From: Streptomyces sp. I6
GTDB lineage: Bacteria > Actinomycetota > Actinomycetes > Streptomycetales > Streptomycetaceae
Length of the DNA: 64,000 bases
Reading direction: 5' to 3'
Assembly (NCBI GenBank): GCA_003725745.1
Contig: RHDP01000001.1
Span: 1,705,501-1,769,500 of the forward strand
The notes beneath the pieces are model-generated. The model worked only from the letters and a program-made list of their open reading frames with translations. It ran no database searches and was not told where the DNA came from. The translations under genes were made by a program, and so were the position numbers. Every line of letters starts with the position of its first letter. The stretch's first letter is position 1. Below, piece after piece: positions 45,241 to 55,006 of the stretch.

Positions 45241-45394
45241 GACCGCACAGCCGCAACGCGCCCCGGAGGGAGGGACGGAGGCGGGAGCGGCGCCCCAGAG
45301 CCCGCACCCGGCCGGGCCTTTGCAAAGAAGTGGCCTTGGGCGACCATGGGAACGGGTTCTCCGCACGGACCCCGGTCGGGAGGGCGGAGAACCC

Positions 45395-46438
45395 ATGACA
45401 CGGGTGACGGAGCACGGCGGCGGTGTGTGGTCCCTGGCGGTCCCCATCCCGGACAACCCCCTGGGCCACACCCTGGTCCATGTCCTCGACACCGGCCGCG
45501 GGCCCGTCCTCGTCGACACCGGGTGGGACGACCCCGCGTCCTGGGCGGCCCTCTCGGACGGCCTCGCCGGGCTGGGCCTCACGGTGGCCGACGTCCACGG
45601 TGTCGTCGTCACACACCATCACCCCGACCACCACGGGCTCTCCGGCAGGGTCCGGGAGGAGTCCGGGGCGTGGATCGCGATGCACGCGGCGGACATCGCC
45701 GTCGTCCGGCGCACCAGGGACGCCCGGCCCGGGTCCTGGCTGGCCTACCTGACCGGGAAGCTGGCCGCCGCCGGCGCGCCGGAGGAGCACCTCGCCCCGC
45801 TGCTCGCGGCCCGCGAGAGCGGCCGGATGCGGACGCTGCCCGGGCTGCGGGCGGCCCTGCCCGACCGCGAGATCGCGCCCGGCGAGCTCCTGGACCTGGC
45901 CGGGCGGCGGCTGCGTGCGGTCTGGACGCCCGGTCACACACCCGGCCATGTCTGCCTGCACCTGGAGGAGGACCATCCGGCGAACCTCCCCGGCCGCGGC
46001 CGGCTCTTCTCTGGCGACCACCTGCTGCCCGGCATCAGCCCGCACATCGGCCTGTACGAGGATCCCGACGACGCCACGGTCACCGACCCTCTCGGCGACT
46101 ACCTCGACTCGCTGGAACGCGTCGGGCGGCTCGGCGCGGCCGAGGTCCTCCCGGCCCACCAGCATCCCTTCACCGACGCCCCGGCCCGGGTCCGGGAACT
46201 CCTCGCCCACCACGAGGAGCGGCTGACCGGGCTGCTGGCCCTCCTCGCCGCGCCGCTCACCCCGTGGCAGCTGGCCGAGCGCATGGAGTGGAACCGGCCG
46301 TGGGAGGAGATCCCCTACGGCTCCCGCACCATCGCCGTCTCGGAGGCCGAGGCCCATCTGCGTCACCTGGTGAAACGAGGCCGCGCGGAGGCGGTGGCGG
46401 GCAGCGACCCCGTGGCGTACATCGCGGCAGCGGGTTGA
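45395..46438 (+). CDS. MBL-fold metallo-hydrolase
   Basis: A metallo-beta-lactamase-fold protein of 347 residues with VVVTHHHPDHHGLSG (HxHxDH metal motif), then VWTPGHTPGHVCLHLEE (third metal His), LFSGDHLLPGIS (bridging Asp) and EVLPAHQHPF (last His). The C-terminal 90 residues form a winged-helix-like extension (LLAHHEERLTGLLALLAAPL, then LAERMEWNRPWEEIP), typical of the group related to LACTB2 and of lactonase- or thioesterase-like enzymes. ATG 45395 follows CGGAGA. The substrate is unknown. The gene is intact and convergent with the thioesterase gene. Confidence 0.88.
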   Translation: MTRVTEHGGGVWSLAVPIPDNPLGHTLVHVLDTGRGPVLVDTGWDDPASWAALSDGLAGLGLTVADVHGVVVTHHHPDHHGLSGRVREESGAWIAMHAADIAVVRRTRDARPGSWLAYLTGKLAAAGAPEEHLAPLLAARESGRMRTLPGLRAALPDREIAPGELLDLAGRRLRAVWTPGHTPGHVCLHLEEDHPANLPGRGRLFSGDHLLPGISPHIGLYEDPDDATVTDPLGDYLDSLERVGRLGAAEVLPAHQHPFTDAPARVRELLAHHEERLTGLLALLAAPLTPWQLAERMEWNRPWEEIPYGSRTIAVSEAEAHLRHLVKRGRAEAVAGSDPVAYIAAAG

Positions 46439-46607
46439 CGGACGCGCCCGTGGCCCCGGGCCCGCGCCCGAACCTCCGAGTGCGTGGCCGTCCGTGTCGC
46501 CCGGCGCGTTCCCACCATGGCCGGCGCCCGCCGGCACGGTCACACCCCCACACGGCCACACGGCCACACGACCGGCGCCTCGCCGTCCGGCCCCTGATCG
46601 CCCACGA

Positions 46608-47094
46608 TCACCGACGGACGGTCCGGATCCGCGCGGTCGCGGTCGCCACGGCCACGGTCTTCCCCCGGGATCGACGAGCTCACCGGCGAGAAAGCACACC
46701 TCCTTGCCACGCTGCACCACGCGTCCCCGTCCCACCAGCCGTCCGGGCCGGGCGGGGCGGAGGAACTGGACATGCAGATCGAGGGTCGGGGCGAACTGGT
46801 CCTCCGGCAGCGACGCGACCAGCGCCGGCCCCAGGGTGTCGTCGAGCATCGCGGCCAGGAACCCGCCCTGGATCACGCCCACAGGGTTCGTGAACTGATC
46901 ACCGGCGTGGAACGCCACCTCGATCGTCCCCGCTCCGGATCCACCCTCACCAGTTCCCAGCCGAGCAGCGTCGCCGCAGGCGGCGGTGGCACCCGCCCCG
47001 CCTGCACATCCCAGAACAACCCGCGTCTCCGCGTCTCCGTCTCCATGAGCCACATTGAACAGGCCACCACCGACAGCGGCCGGAGGCCGCACAT
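46608..47094 (-). CDS. PaaI-type hotdog thioesterase (two one-base breaks)
   Basis: After adding one G near 46928 and one near 46664, a single protein of about 162 residues results. It starts MCGLRPLSVVAC with GGAGGTGGGG just upstream of ATG 47094, then LFWDVQAGRVPPPPAATLLG and WELVRVDPERGTIEVAF. The thioesterase core is FTNPVGVIQGGFLAAMLDDT (conserved Asn and Gly, Asp on the central helix) and LDLHVQFLRPARPGRLVGRG. Such enzymes hydrolyse aromatic or medium-chain acyl-CoA. The stop is at 46608 in the corrected frame. Divergent from the B12-controlled operon. Confidence 0.8.
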
Positions 47095-47317
47095 CCCCCA
47101 CCTCCAGCCGCTCCCGCCACGCTCGACGAACAGGCGGGCACATCATCGGGGCCGTGCGTCCCCGGTGGAGCGGAACGACGGACGGCCCCCGCCCTCGGCC
47201 CACCCGCGCCCCGGCGCGGGCCTGGGCGCACCCGTCAGCGACGCCGGTCCCCCACGGTCCCTCCCCGGGCGCTCCTCGCCCGGCGCACGCCCCGAGGGGC
47301 CGGGGTGACGGGCCGGT

Positions 47318-47436
47318 AGAGTGTGCGAGTCGTCATCACACCCGTACGGGGGAAAGCCGGCGCGATTCCGGCACTGACCCGCAACCGTGAGCCGCCTCCG
47401 CGGGCGGTGAGTCGGAACGCCCCGTGCCGGCGGTGA
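47318..47436 (+). promoter_or_regulatory. Cobalamin (B12) riboswitch
   Basis: The segment contains the conserved core of the cobalamin aptamer in the right order: GGGGGAAAGCCGGCGCGATT, CCGGCACTGACCCGCAACCG followed by TGAGC, a variable stem (CCGCCTCCGCGGGCGG) and GAGTCGGAACGCC. It lies on the plus strand about 116 bases upstream of the first gene of the ECF operon. Binding of adenosylcobalamin or a related form is expected to reduce expression. Confidence 0.92.
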
Positions 47437-47551
47437 CCGGCTCGTGCCATCGGGACCGCCCGCTGGCAGGCACCGTCGAGGAATACGGAGCCGGAGCCCG
47501 GTGCCTCAGGGTGCCCGTGCCCGGCTCCCCGCAGGAGAGGCCCAGCCCGCC

Positions 47552-48810
47552 ATGCCCGTACGCCGCAGCGCAGCCGCGCTCACCGCCGCTTCCGCCGTGC
47601 TCTGCGTGGCCGCTGCCCCGGCGGCGACGGCCGCCCCCACGCCCTCCCCCTCGGCCGCGCTCCCGGCCGGGTTGTACGGCACGAAGGACCCCGCGTACGA
47701 CGGTGTCTGGCGGCAGTCGCTGGCCCTGCTCGCCCAGGACGCCGTCAAGACCGTGCCGGCGGAGCAGGCGGTCGCCTGGCTGGCCGGCCAGCAGTGCGAC
47801 AACGGCGGCTTCGCGTCGTACCGCGCCGACGTGTCGAGGCCGTGCGACGCCAAGACGATGCTGGACACCAACGCCACCGCCGCCGCGGTGCAGGCCCTCC
47901 ACGCCCTCGGCGGCCACCGGGGCGCCGTGGACAAGGGCCTCGGATGGCTGAAGTCCGTGCAGAACGAGGACGGCGGCTGGAGCTACAACCCCGGCATGCC
48001 GTCCGACGCGAACTCCACCTCCGTCGTGATCGGCGCGTTCGCCGAGGCCAAGGCGCGGCCCGGCGAGGTGAGGTCGAAGAGCGGCAAGAGCCCGTTCGAC
48101 GCGCTGGTCACGTTCGCCGTGCCGTGCTCGGACGCGTCGGGCGGCGGCGCGTTCGCATACCAGCCGGACAAGGCCGGCAAGCTGCTCGCGAACGGCGACG
48201 CCACGGCAGCCGCCGTGCTCGCCGGGCTGGGCCGCGGCCTGGTCGTCTCCGGCACCGAGCCGGACGGATCCCCCGCCACCTGCCAGGCGCCGGCGAAGGC
48301 CACCGCCGAGCAGTCGGCCCGCAACGGTGCCGCGTACCTGGCCGAGGCGCTGGCGAAGACCGGGCATTTGGACTCGCCGCCGATGCCGGGCGCCACCGAC
48401 CCGGCCCCGCAGCCGGACTTCGGCAACACCGCGGACGCGGTCGTCGCGCTCTCCGCCGCCGGGCACGGCGACAAGGCGGACACGTCGGTCACATGGCTGG
48501 CGGAGAACTCCGCCGCGTGGGCGAAGGAGGGGGCCCGGCCGCGTACGCGCAGCTGATCCTCGCCGCACACGCCCACGGCGACGACCCGAGGGACTTCGGC
48601 GGCGCCGACCTCGTACGGCAGCTGAACGCGACCGGTCCCGCGCCGGTCTCCACCACCGCGCCGCCGGCCCCGAAGGCGCAGCGCGACGCGGGCGAGGAGG
48701 GCAAGGGCGGCGACAGCGCCGGGATCTGGTGGATGGTCGGGGCCGGCGTCGCCGCGGGTGCCGGTATCGGGATCCTGCTCAGCGGCCGCAGGAAGAACAA
48801 GCAGCAGTGA
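47552..48810 (+). CDS. Secreted, membrane-anchored alpha/alpha-toroid (prenyltransferase/squalene-oxidase repeat) protein (break near 48533)
   Basis: The product has a signal peptide (MPVRRSAAALTAASAVLCVA ending near TAAP), four or more toroid repeats (QAVAWLAGQQCDNGGFASYR, DKGLGWLKSVQNEDGGWSYN, AAAVQALHALGG), and a C-terminal membrane anchor (IWWMVGAGVAAGAGIGILL) followed by GRRKNKQQ. Adding one G near 48533 joins KEGGPAAYAQLILAAHAHG. The toroid fold is shared by eukaryotic cobalamin carriers (intrinsic factor, transcobalamin), and the gene is under a B12 riboswitch ahead of an ECF transporter, so it is a candidate extracellular corrinoid- or cobalt-binding protein; that is inference. Its stop overlaps the next start (GTGA). 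About 419 residues. Confidence 0.82.
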
Positions 48811-49617
48811 TACGCGGGCGACTGACGGCGCTGCTCCTCGCGCTCGTCGCCGTCCTCGCGGCGCCGGGCGCGACGGGGCAGGCGCAGGCTGCCGGTTACC
48901 GCTACTGGTCGTTCTGGCAGTCCGGCGGAAGCGGCTGGGCCTATGCCACCCAGGGGCCGGCGACGGCGCGGCCCGCCGACGGCACGGTGGACGGATACCG
49001 GTTCTCCGTCAGCGCCGACTCCCAGGACGCGTCGAAGCCGCGCAGCGCTCCGTCCTTTCCGGAGCTGTGCGCGGACACGCCCGCGAAACCCGGCGCCAAG
49101 CGGGTCGCCGTCGTGATCGACTTCGGCACCGCAGCGGACGCCCCGGCCGGGGAGAAGCCCCCGTCGGCGCGGGCCTCCGGCTGTGCCTCCCTCCCGGCGG
49201 ACGCGACCAGTGCGGAGGCCCTGGCGGCGGTGGCGAGGCCCCTCCGCTACGACTCGGCCGCGCTGCTGTGCGCGATCTCCGGCTACCCGAGGACGGGCTG
49301 CGGCGAACAGGTGTCGGCCGGAGACCGGGCGGCCGCGGAGCCGGGCGCGTCCCCCCGTCGGCCGGGCGGGGGCCCGAGGGAGGGTCCGGGGCAGGTGCCG
49401 ACGGAGCTGACGGGGCCGACGGGGCCGACGGGGCCGACGGGGGAGGCTCGGCCGGGGCGGGTGCCGCCGCCGGGAAAGGCACCCGGGAAAGCACCGGCGA
49501 GGGGCCACGGCGGCCGAGGGCACCGAGGAGGGCCCCTCGCTGGGGCTCTTCGCGGGCGTCGCGGCCGTCCTCGCGCTGGGCGGGGCGGCGTTCTGGCAGT
49601 CCCGCCGCCGCGGATGA
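48807..49617 (+). CDS. Secreted, anchored accessory protein of the ECF operon (breaks near 49386 and 49513)
   Basis: GTG 48807 overlaps the previous stop. The product has a signal peptide (LTALLLALVAVLAAPGATGQ ending at AQAA), a conserved YRYWSFWQSGGSGWAYATQG and GTVDGYRFSV domain, cysteines in LCADTP, SGCASL, ALLCAIS and TGCGEQ that could form disulfides, a Gly/Ala/Asp collagen-like linker (GADGADGADGADG), and a C-terminal anchor (LGLFAGVAAVLALGGAAFW) ending QSRRRG. Two G additions are needed in the linker. The combination of an extracellular toroid protein and this protein before EcfT suggests a surface-exposed capture device for the transporter. No enzymatic motif is apparent. About 270 residues. 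Confidence 0.75.
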
Positions 49618-50918
49618 GCCGTCCACCCGTGCCCGCACCGGCCGGCGGGACCGCACGGCCGCACGGAGCGCGGCGCCCCGGCCGGCTGCTCGGCGGTGTC
49701 CCGTGCCCCGGTCCGGCCGGCCGCGCGCGGGGCACGGAGACGGAGCCCGGGAGCGGGGGAGCTCCACGGACGCAGGCCGGAGGTACGGACGGCGGACGGC
49801 GGACCGCCCGCCACCGGGTGGTGCGCTGCGCGCGCCCGGCGCCGACCGGAGCAACGCCCTGCACGCCGGCGCCTGGTGGGTCTGGGCACTGGGCCTCGCC
49901 ACCGCCGCGTCGCGGACGACCAATCCCCTCCTGCTCGGACTGCTGGTGGGCGTCGCCGGGTATGTCGTGGCGACCCGGCGCACCGACTCCCCTGGGCGCG
50001 TTCGTACGGCGCCTTCGTCAAGCTCGGCCTCGCCGTGGTGGCCGTCCGGCTGGTGTTCTCCGCGGTCCTCGGTTCGCCCATCCCCGGGACCCACGTCCTG
50101 GTCACGCTGCCCGAGGCGCCGCTGCCCGACTGGGCGCAGGGCGTCAGGATCGGCGGCCGCGTCACGCTGGAGCAGATGGTGTTCGCGCTGTACGACGGGG
50201 CGAAGCTGGCGACCCTGCTGATCTGCCTCGGCGCGGCGAACGCGCTCGCCAACCCGGCACGGCTGCTGAAGTCCCTCCCCGGCGCGCTGTACGAGGCGGG
50301 GGTCGCTGTCGTCGTCGCCATGACGTTCGCGCCGAACATGGTCGCCGACGTGCTGCGGCTCCGTACCGCGCGGAGGCTGCGGGGCCGTCCGGCCGGCGGG
50401 GTGAGGGCCGTCCTGCAGATCGGCATGCCGGTCCTGGAGGGGGCGCTGGAGCGTTCGGTCGCGGTCGCCGCGTCCATGGACGCGCGCGGGTACGGCCGTA
50501 CCGCGCGGGTGCCGCCCGCCGTCCGGCACACCACCACCGCCCTCGTACTCGGCGGGCTGCTCGGGGTGTGCGCCGGTTCGTACGGGCTGCTCGCCGCGGA
50601 GGGCGCGGGGTACGGACTGCCCGTGCTCCTGGGCGGGTTCGCGGCCGCGCTCGGCGGGCTGTGGCTCGGCGGCCGGCGCCAGCTGCGCACCCGGTACCGC
50701 CCCGACCGGTGGGGGCCGCGGGCCTGGCTGGTGGCGGGGTCCGGTGCCGCCGTGGCGGCGCTGATGATCCGCGCCGAGACGTACGCACCCGGCGCGCTGC
50801 ATCCCGGTGTCGTGCCGCTGACCGTGCCCGCCCTGCCCTGTGGCCCGCGGCGGCGGTGCTGCTGGGCCTGCTGCCCGCGTTCGTGGCGCCCGTACCGCCG
50901 AAGGAGCCCTCCTCATGA
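49614..50918 (+). CDS. ECF transporter transmembrane protein EcfT (CbiQ-like; three one-base breaks)
   Basis: ATG 49614 overlaps the previous stop (ATGA). After a polar, Arg/Pro-rich N-terminal extension of uncertain length, the CbiQ/EcfT domain begins [20 protein letters not shown] and [17 protein letters not shown]. The cytosolic coupling helices carry the AxR motifs expected of EcfT ([12 protein letters not shown] and [12 protein letters not shown]). About six membrane segments are visible. Breaks near 49800, 50004 and 50845 are each repaired by one added base (C runs at the last two), giving [14 protein letters not shown] and [20 protein letters not shown]. It links the S-component to the ATPase. 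The stop overlaps the ATPase start. Confidence 0.85.
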   Translation: MSRPPVPAPAGGTARPHGARRPGRLLGGVPCPGPAGRARGTETEPGSGGAPRTQAGGTDGGRRTARHRVVRCARPAPTGATPCTPAPGGSGHWASPPPRRGRPIPSCSDCWWASPGMSWRPGAPTPLGAFVRRLRQARPRRGGRPAGVLRGPRFAHPRDPRPGHAARGAAARLGAGRQDRRPRHAGADGVRAVRRGEAGDPADLPRRGERARQPGTAAEVPPRRAVRGGGRCRRRHDVRAEHGRRRAAAPYRAEAAGPSGRRGEGRPADRHAGPGGGAGAFGRGRRVHGRARVRPYRAGAARRPAHHHRPRTRRAARGVRRFVRAARRGGRGVRTARAPGRVRGRARRAVARRPAPAAHPVPPRPVGAAGLAGGGVRCRRGGADDPRRDVRTRRAASRCRAADRARPALWPAAAVLLGLLPAFVAPVPPKEPSS

Positions 50919-53197
50919 TCCGCTTCGAGAACGTCTCGGTGACGTACGGCGGCGCCGGAGCGGCGCCGACGGTCGCCGGGGTGGACCTCACCGTCCCCGA
51001 GGGCGAACTCGTCCTGCTGGTCGGGCCCTCGGGGGTCGGCAAGTCGACCCTGCTGGGGCGGTCTCCGGGCTGGTGCCGCACTTCACGGGCGGCACGCTGC
51101 GGGGCCGGGTGACCGTCGACGGTCGCGACACCCGCACGCACCGGCCGCGCGAACTCGCCGACCTCGTCGGCACGGTGGGCCAGGATCCGCTCGCACACTT
51201 CGTCACCGACACGGTCGAGGACGAACTGGCCTACGGCATGGAGTCGCTGGGGCTGGCGCCGGCGGTGATGCGGCGGCGGGTGGAGGAGACGCTGGACCTG
51301 CTGGGGCTCGCGGAACTGCGCGACCGCCCCCTCGCGACGCTCTCGGGCGGCCAGCGGCAGCGGGTCGCGATCGGGTCCGTCCTGACCCCCCACCCGAAGG
51401 TGCTGGTCCTCGACGAGCCGACGTCGGCGCTCGACCCGGCCGCGGCGGAGGAGGTGCTGGCGGTACTCCAGCGGCTCGTCCACGACCTCGGGACGACGGT
51501 GCTGATGGCCGAGCACCGACTGGAGCGGGTGGTGCAGTACGCGGACCGGGTCGTCCTGCTGCCCGCGCCCGGCGAACCCCCCGTGGCGGGCGCCCCCGCC
51601 GACATCATGGCCTTCTCCCCGGTCCGCCCCCCGGTCGTCGCCCTCGGCCGCCTCGCCGGCTGGTCGCCCCTCCCGCTCTCCGTCCGCGACGCCCGCCGCC
51701 GCGCCGGGGACCTGCGCACCCGGCTGGCGGACGCGGACGCCGGGGCCGCGCGGCGCACCGGCCCGGCCGTGCACCCGAAGGACGCCCCGTCGTGCGCTCC
51801 CGCCGCAAGGGACGGCAGCGGGGCCCAGGCCACCCCGTCCGCGCCCGGGACCACCCCCGTCTCCGCCCCGGCCCCACCCCGCGTCGGCACGGGCGCGACC
51901 TGCACGGACGCGAGCCCCACCGGCACCACCGACACCGACACCACCGACACCGACACCGCCACGCCGGGCACGGCGGGCACGGCGGGCGCGACCGGCACGG
52001 GCGCGACCGGCACGGACGCGACCGGCACGGACGCGACCGGCACGGACGCGACCGGCACGGACGCGACCGGCACGGACGCGACCGGCACGGACGCGAGCCC
52101 CACCGGCACCACCGACACCGACACCACCGACACCGACACCGCCACGCCGGGCACGGCGGGCACGGCGGGCGCGACCGGCACGGGCGCGACCGGCACGGGC
52201 GCGACCGGCACGGGCGCGACCGGCACGGACACGAGCCCCACCGGCACCAGCGGCACCGGCACCGACACCGCCACGCCGGGCACGGCGGGCACCGCTGCTC
52301 CCGGCCCGGCCTCCCGTACCCCTGCCCCGGCTCCGGCCCCCGCGGTCGGCGGGCCGCAAGGAGGCGAGGGCTGGGTGCCCTGTTCCCGTGGGCCGGGCGA
52401 GGGCGGCCGGCGCGGGCCGGAGCACCCGACGAGGAGACGCACGACCCCGCCGTACTCGCGGAGGCGGCACGGCTCGGGGTGCGGCACGGGCGGGTCGAGG
52501 CGCTGCGCCGGGTCGACCTGGCGGTCGGGCCGGGGGAGACCGTCGCGCTCATGGGCCGCAACGGCGCCGGGAAGTCGACCCTGCTGGGCAGCCTCGTCGG
52601 ACTGGTCGAACCCGCCTCCGGGACGGTCCGGGTCGGCGGGCGCACCCCCCACCGCACCCCGCCGGCGGAGCTGGTACGAAGGGTCGCGCTGGTCCCGCAG
52701 GAGCCCCGGGACCTGCTGTACGCGGACACGGTCGGGCAGAGTGCGCCGCCGCGGACGCGGACGCCGGGGCCGCGCCCGGGACCTGCCGGGAGCTCGTCTC
52801 GGCGCTGCTCCCGGGAGTGGCGGACGCGACGCATCCCCGTGATCTGTCCGAAGGGCAGCGGCTGGCGCTCGCCCTGGCGATCGTGCTGACCGCCCGCCCG
52901 CCGCTGCTCCTGCTCGACGAGCCGACCCGCGGACTCGACTACGCGGCGAAGTCGCGGCTCGTCACCGTGCTGCGCGGCCTGGCGGCAGTGGGCCACGGCA
53001 TCGTGCTGGCCACCCATGACGTGGAGCTCGCCGCCGAGATCGCGGACCGTGTGGTGATCCTCGCCGGCGGGGAGGTCGTCGCGGACGGCCCGACGGCCGA
53101 CGTGGTCGTCTCGTCCCCCGCCTTCGCCCCGCAGATCGCCAAGGTCCTCGCCCCGGAGCCGTGGCTCACCGTCGCCCAGGTGGAGGCCGCCCTGTGA
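50915..53197 (+). CDS. Fused double ECF ATPase (EcfA-EcfA) with repetitive linker (three one-base breaks)
   Basis: A single gene encodes two ABC ATPase domains in about 761 residues. Domain 1: Walker [11 protein letters not shown]-loop GQDPLAHFV, signature [12 protein letters not shown], Walker [14 protein letters not shown]-loop AEHRLE. Domain 2: Walker [11 protein letters not shown]-loop VPQEPRDLL, a degenerate signature [11 protein letters not shown], Walker [14 protein letters not shown]-loop ATHDVE. Between them lies a linker of roughly 250 residues dominated by Thr/Gly/Asp/Ala repeats (ATGTD, TDTDT). One base is missing near 51062 (GGGG run), about 52400 and 52734; after repair all motifs lie in one frame. 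It energises the EcfT/S complex. Overlaps both neighbours by stop/start coupling. Confidence 0.87.
51896..52300. repeat. In-frame minisatellite in the ECF ATPase linker
   Basis: Tandem 15-base units (GCGACCGGCACGGAC, encoding ATGTD) occur in runs, and a longer block starting CGAGCCCCACCGGCACC at 51911 is repeated at 52094, 183 bases (61 codons) later. All periods are multiples of three, so copy-number change would keep the frame. Confidence 0.85.
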
Positions 53198-54222
53198 GCC
53201 CCGCCGGCACCAGCGGCCGGCCGGGCAGCCGTGACACCCACGGCCGCCGTGCCCCGCACGACCCTCGTACCCACCGCGACCCCCACGACCCTCGTACCCA
53301 CCGCGACCCCCACGACCCTCGTGACCACGACGGCCACCGCCACCCTGGTGACCACCACGACCACCACGACCACCGTGACCACCGCGGCCCTCTCGGGGCC
53401 GCGGCCCGTCCCGTCCGGCTCGGCCCGCGGGCCGTCACCGTCCTCGCCCTCGTCAGCGCGATCGGTGTCGCCGCCTTCTGCTGGCCGCTGCTCGCCGACG
53501 CGGACTCCGCCGTCACCGGCCACGCCCAGGACGCGCCCTGGCTGTTCGCCGCGCTGCTGCCGCTGCTCGTCGGTGTGGTGGTCGCCACCCTCGCCGACGG
53601 GGGCATGGACGCGAAGGCCGTCGCCATGCTCGGCGTGCTCGCCGCGGCCGGTGCCGCGCTGCGGCCGCTGGGCGCGGGCACGGCGGGTCTGGAGCCGATG
53701 TTCTTCCTGATGGTGCTGAGCGGCCGGGTTCTGGGGCCCGGCTTCGGCTTCGTCCTCGGCTCGGTGACGATGTTCGCGTCCGCGCTGCTCACGGGCGGGG
53801 TCGGGCCGTGGATGCCGTTCCAGATGCTCGCCATGGGCTGGTTCACGATGGGCGCGGGTCTGCTGCCGGGTGCCGACCGCCTCAGGGGCCGCGCGGAGCT
53901 GCTGATGCTCGTTGGGTACGGTTGCGCCGCGGCGTTCGCGTACGGCACGGTCATGAACCTCTACGGCTGGACGATCGTTCCGGGCCTCGCCTCGGGCGTC
54001 TCCTTCCAGGCGGGCGCCCCGGTCGCCGAGAACCTGGTCCGCTTCGGCGCGTATGTGCTCGCCACTTCCCTGGGCTGGGACCTGGGCCGTGCGGTCCTCA
54101 CCGTCGTCCTGACCCTCGCCGCCGGTCCGACGCTGCTGAGGGCGCTCCGGAGGGCGACGAGGCGGGCCGCGTTCGAGGCGCAGGTCACATTCGAGGCGGC
54201 CGGAACCCCCGCCGGGAAGTGA
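53194..54222 (+). CDS. ECF transporter S-component with His/Asp-rich N-terminus
   Basis: GTG 53194 overlaps the ATPase stop. Residues 1-70 are an extraordinary His/Asp/Arg/Pro tract (THRDPHDPRTHRDPHDPRD, GDHHDHHDHRDHRG) in the predicted cytosolic part. Six membrane segments follow (VTVLALVSAIGVAAFCWPLL, APWLFAALLPLLVGVVVATL, AVAMLGVLAAAGAALRPLG, FGFVLGSVTMFASALLTGG, then LLMLVGYGCAAAFAYGTVM and VRFGAYVLATSLGWDL). The pattern GRVLGPGFGFVLG and WMPFQMLAMGW is typical of S-components for vitamins. With the B12 riboswitch, the substrate is probably cobalamin or a precursor (CbrT-like), or cobalt; the His-rich tail would suit cobalt/nickel binding. Uninterrupted, 342 residues. Confidence 0.83.
   Translation: MSPAGTSGRPGSRDTHGRRAPHDPRTHRDPHDPRTHRDPHDPRDHDGHRHPGDHHDHHDHRDHRGPLGAAARPVRLGPRAVTVLALVSAIGVAAFCWPLLADADSAVTGHAQDAPWLFAALLPLLVGVVVATLADGGMDAKAVAMLGVLAAAGAALRPLGAGTAGLEPMFFLMVLSGRVLGPGFGFVLGSVTMFASALLTGGVGPWMPFQMLAMGWFTMGAGLLPGADRLRGRAELLMLVGYGCAAAFAYGTVMNLYGWTIVPGLASGVSFQAGAPVAENLVRFGAYVLATSLGWDLGRAVLTVVLTLAAGPTLLRALRRATRRAAFEAQVTFEAAGTPAGK
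53260..53395. repeat. Tandem repeats encoding the His-rich tail
   Basis: GACCCTCGTACCCACCGCGACCCCCAC-type units (27 bases; keep as about two and a half copies) and shorter GACCACCAC units run head to tail inside the S-component gene. The unit length is a multiple of three. Confidence 0.7.
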
Positions 54223-54522
54223 GGCGGCCCACAGGACCTTGGTCCCGGAACTATCGGCCTTCGTAGCCGTCGCCCGAGGAAGCCGGCTCTCGGGCCACCC
54301 CTCCCCATCTGCGCATAAACCACATATATCCAGTTTGGGACTTAAGACCCCTAATGCTCCTTCTCCGTCGTATCTACGGCGTGAGCCCGGTCACGGCACG
54401 GGGTCCGCGGCCCCCGCTACAACTGTTCCCGTCGCACGGCGCAGCAGGGCCTGGAGCCCGGCACACGAGCCCGGCTCGGCCCGCCCCGCGCGACCCGTAG
54501 TCCCCGAACGTTAGGTAAGCCC
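54223..54522. promoter_or_regulatory. Leader/promoter region of the lysozyme-like gene
   Basis: About 300 bases. The part at 54313-54365 is unusually A/T-rich for this genome (CATAAACCACATATATCC, GGGACTTAAGACCCC), which suggests the promoter; GGGACTTAAGACCCC is also an imperfect inverted repeat. I looked for the c-di-AMP (ydaO) riboswitch often found before cell-wall hydrolase genes and could not recognise its conserved core. Confidence 0.45.
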
Positions 54523-54924
54523 TTGTCCCGCTCGCTGATCACCCGCGTCTCCACCCGCAGCAAGTCCCTCGCCGCCGGTACCGCCGTGCTTCTGGGTGCG
54601 GCCGGCGCGGTCATGGGGACGGCGTCGACGGCCTCGGCCGCGACGCCGCAGGAGGTCGCGAAGCAGATGATGCCCGCTGCCCAGTTCCAGTGCTTCGACA
54701 AGATCGTCTCGAAGGAGTCGAACTGGAACCCCACGGCCACCAACGCCTCCTCCGGCGCCTACGGACTAGTCCAGGCCCTGCCCGGCGGCAAGATGGCCTC
54801 GGCCGGCGCCGACTGGAAGACCAACCCCGAGACCCAGATCAAGTGGGGTCTGGACTACATGAAGGAGCGCTACGGCAGCCCGTGCGGCGCCTGGAGCTTC
54901 TGGCAGGCCAACCACTGGTACTGA
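54523..54924 (+). CDS. Secreted lysozyme-like (transglycosylase SLT / aggregation-promoting-factor type) protein
   Basis: A 133-residue exported protein. The signal peptide is MSRSLITRVSTRSKSLAAGT plus a hydrophobic core (AVLLGAAGAVMGTAS) with cleavage near ASAA. The mature part has FDKIVSKESNWNPTATNASS, with the catalytic Glu of SLT/lysozyme folds, then GAYGLVQALPGGKM, TQIKWGLDYMKERYG and SFWQANHWY. Cysteines at FQCFDK and SPCGAW probably form a disulfide. It should cut or bind peptidoglycan glycan strands. The start is TTG 54523. It stands alone, with a terminator hairpin at 54970. Confidence 0.88.
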   Translation: MSRSLITRVSTRSKSLAAGTAVLLGAAGAVMGTASTASAATPQEVAKQMMPAAQFQCFDKIVSKESNWNPTATNASSGAYGLVQALPGGKMASAGADWKTNPETQIKWGLDYMKERYGSPCGAWSFWQANHWY

Positions 54925-54969
54925 GCCATCCGGACGGCGGACTACGGACTGCCGCGCACAGCGGCCCCG

Positions 54970-55006
54970 GGCCCCGCTCCGGCGCACCATGCGCCGGACC
55001 GGGGCC
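54970..55006 (+). terminator. Hairpin terminator after the lysozyme-like gene
   Basis: GGCCCCGCTCCGGCGC (54970-54985) pairs with GCGCCGGACCGGGGCC (54991-55006) with one mismatch and a five-base loop. Confidence 0.82.

Noticed and set aside
49009-52470. Very long open frame on the minus strand across the ECF operon (over 1100 codons)
   Set aside because: It is antisense to clearly conserved EcfT and ATPase domains and has low-complexity Arg/Gly composition. It is a GC-rich shadow.
54223-54522. c-di-AMP (ydaO) riboswitch before the lysozyme-like gene
   Set aside because: Expected from similar streptomycete genes, but its conserved core segments could not be found.
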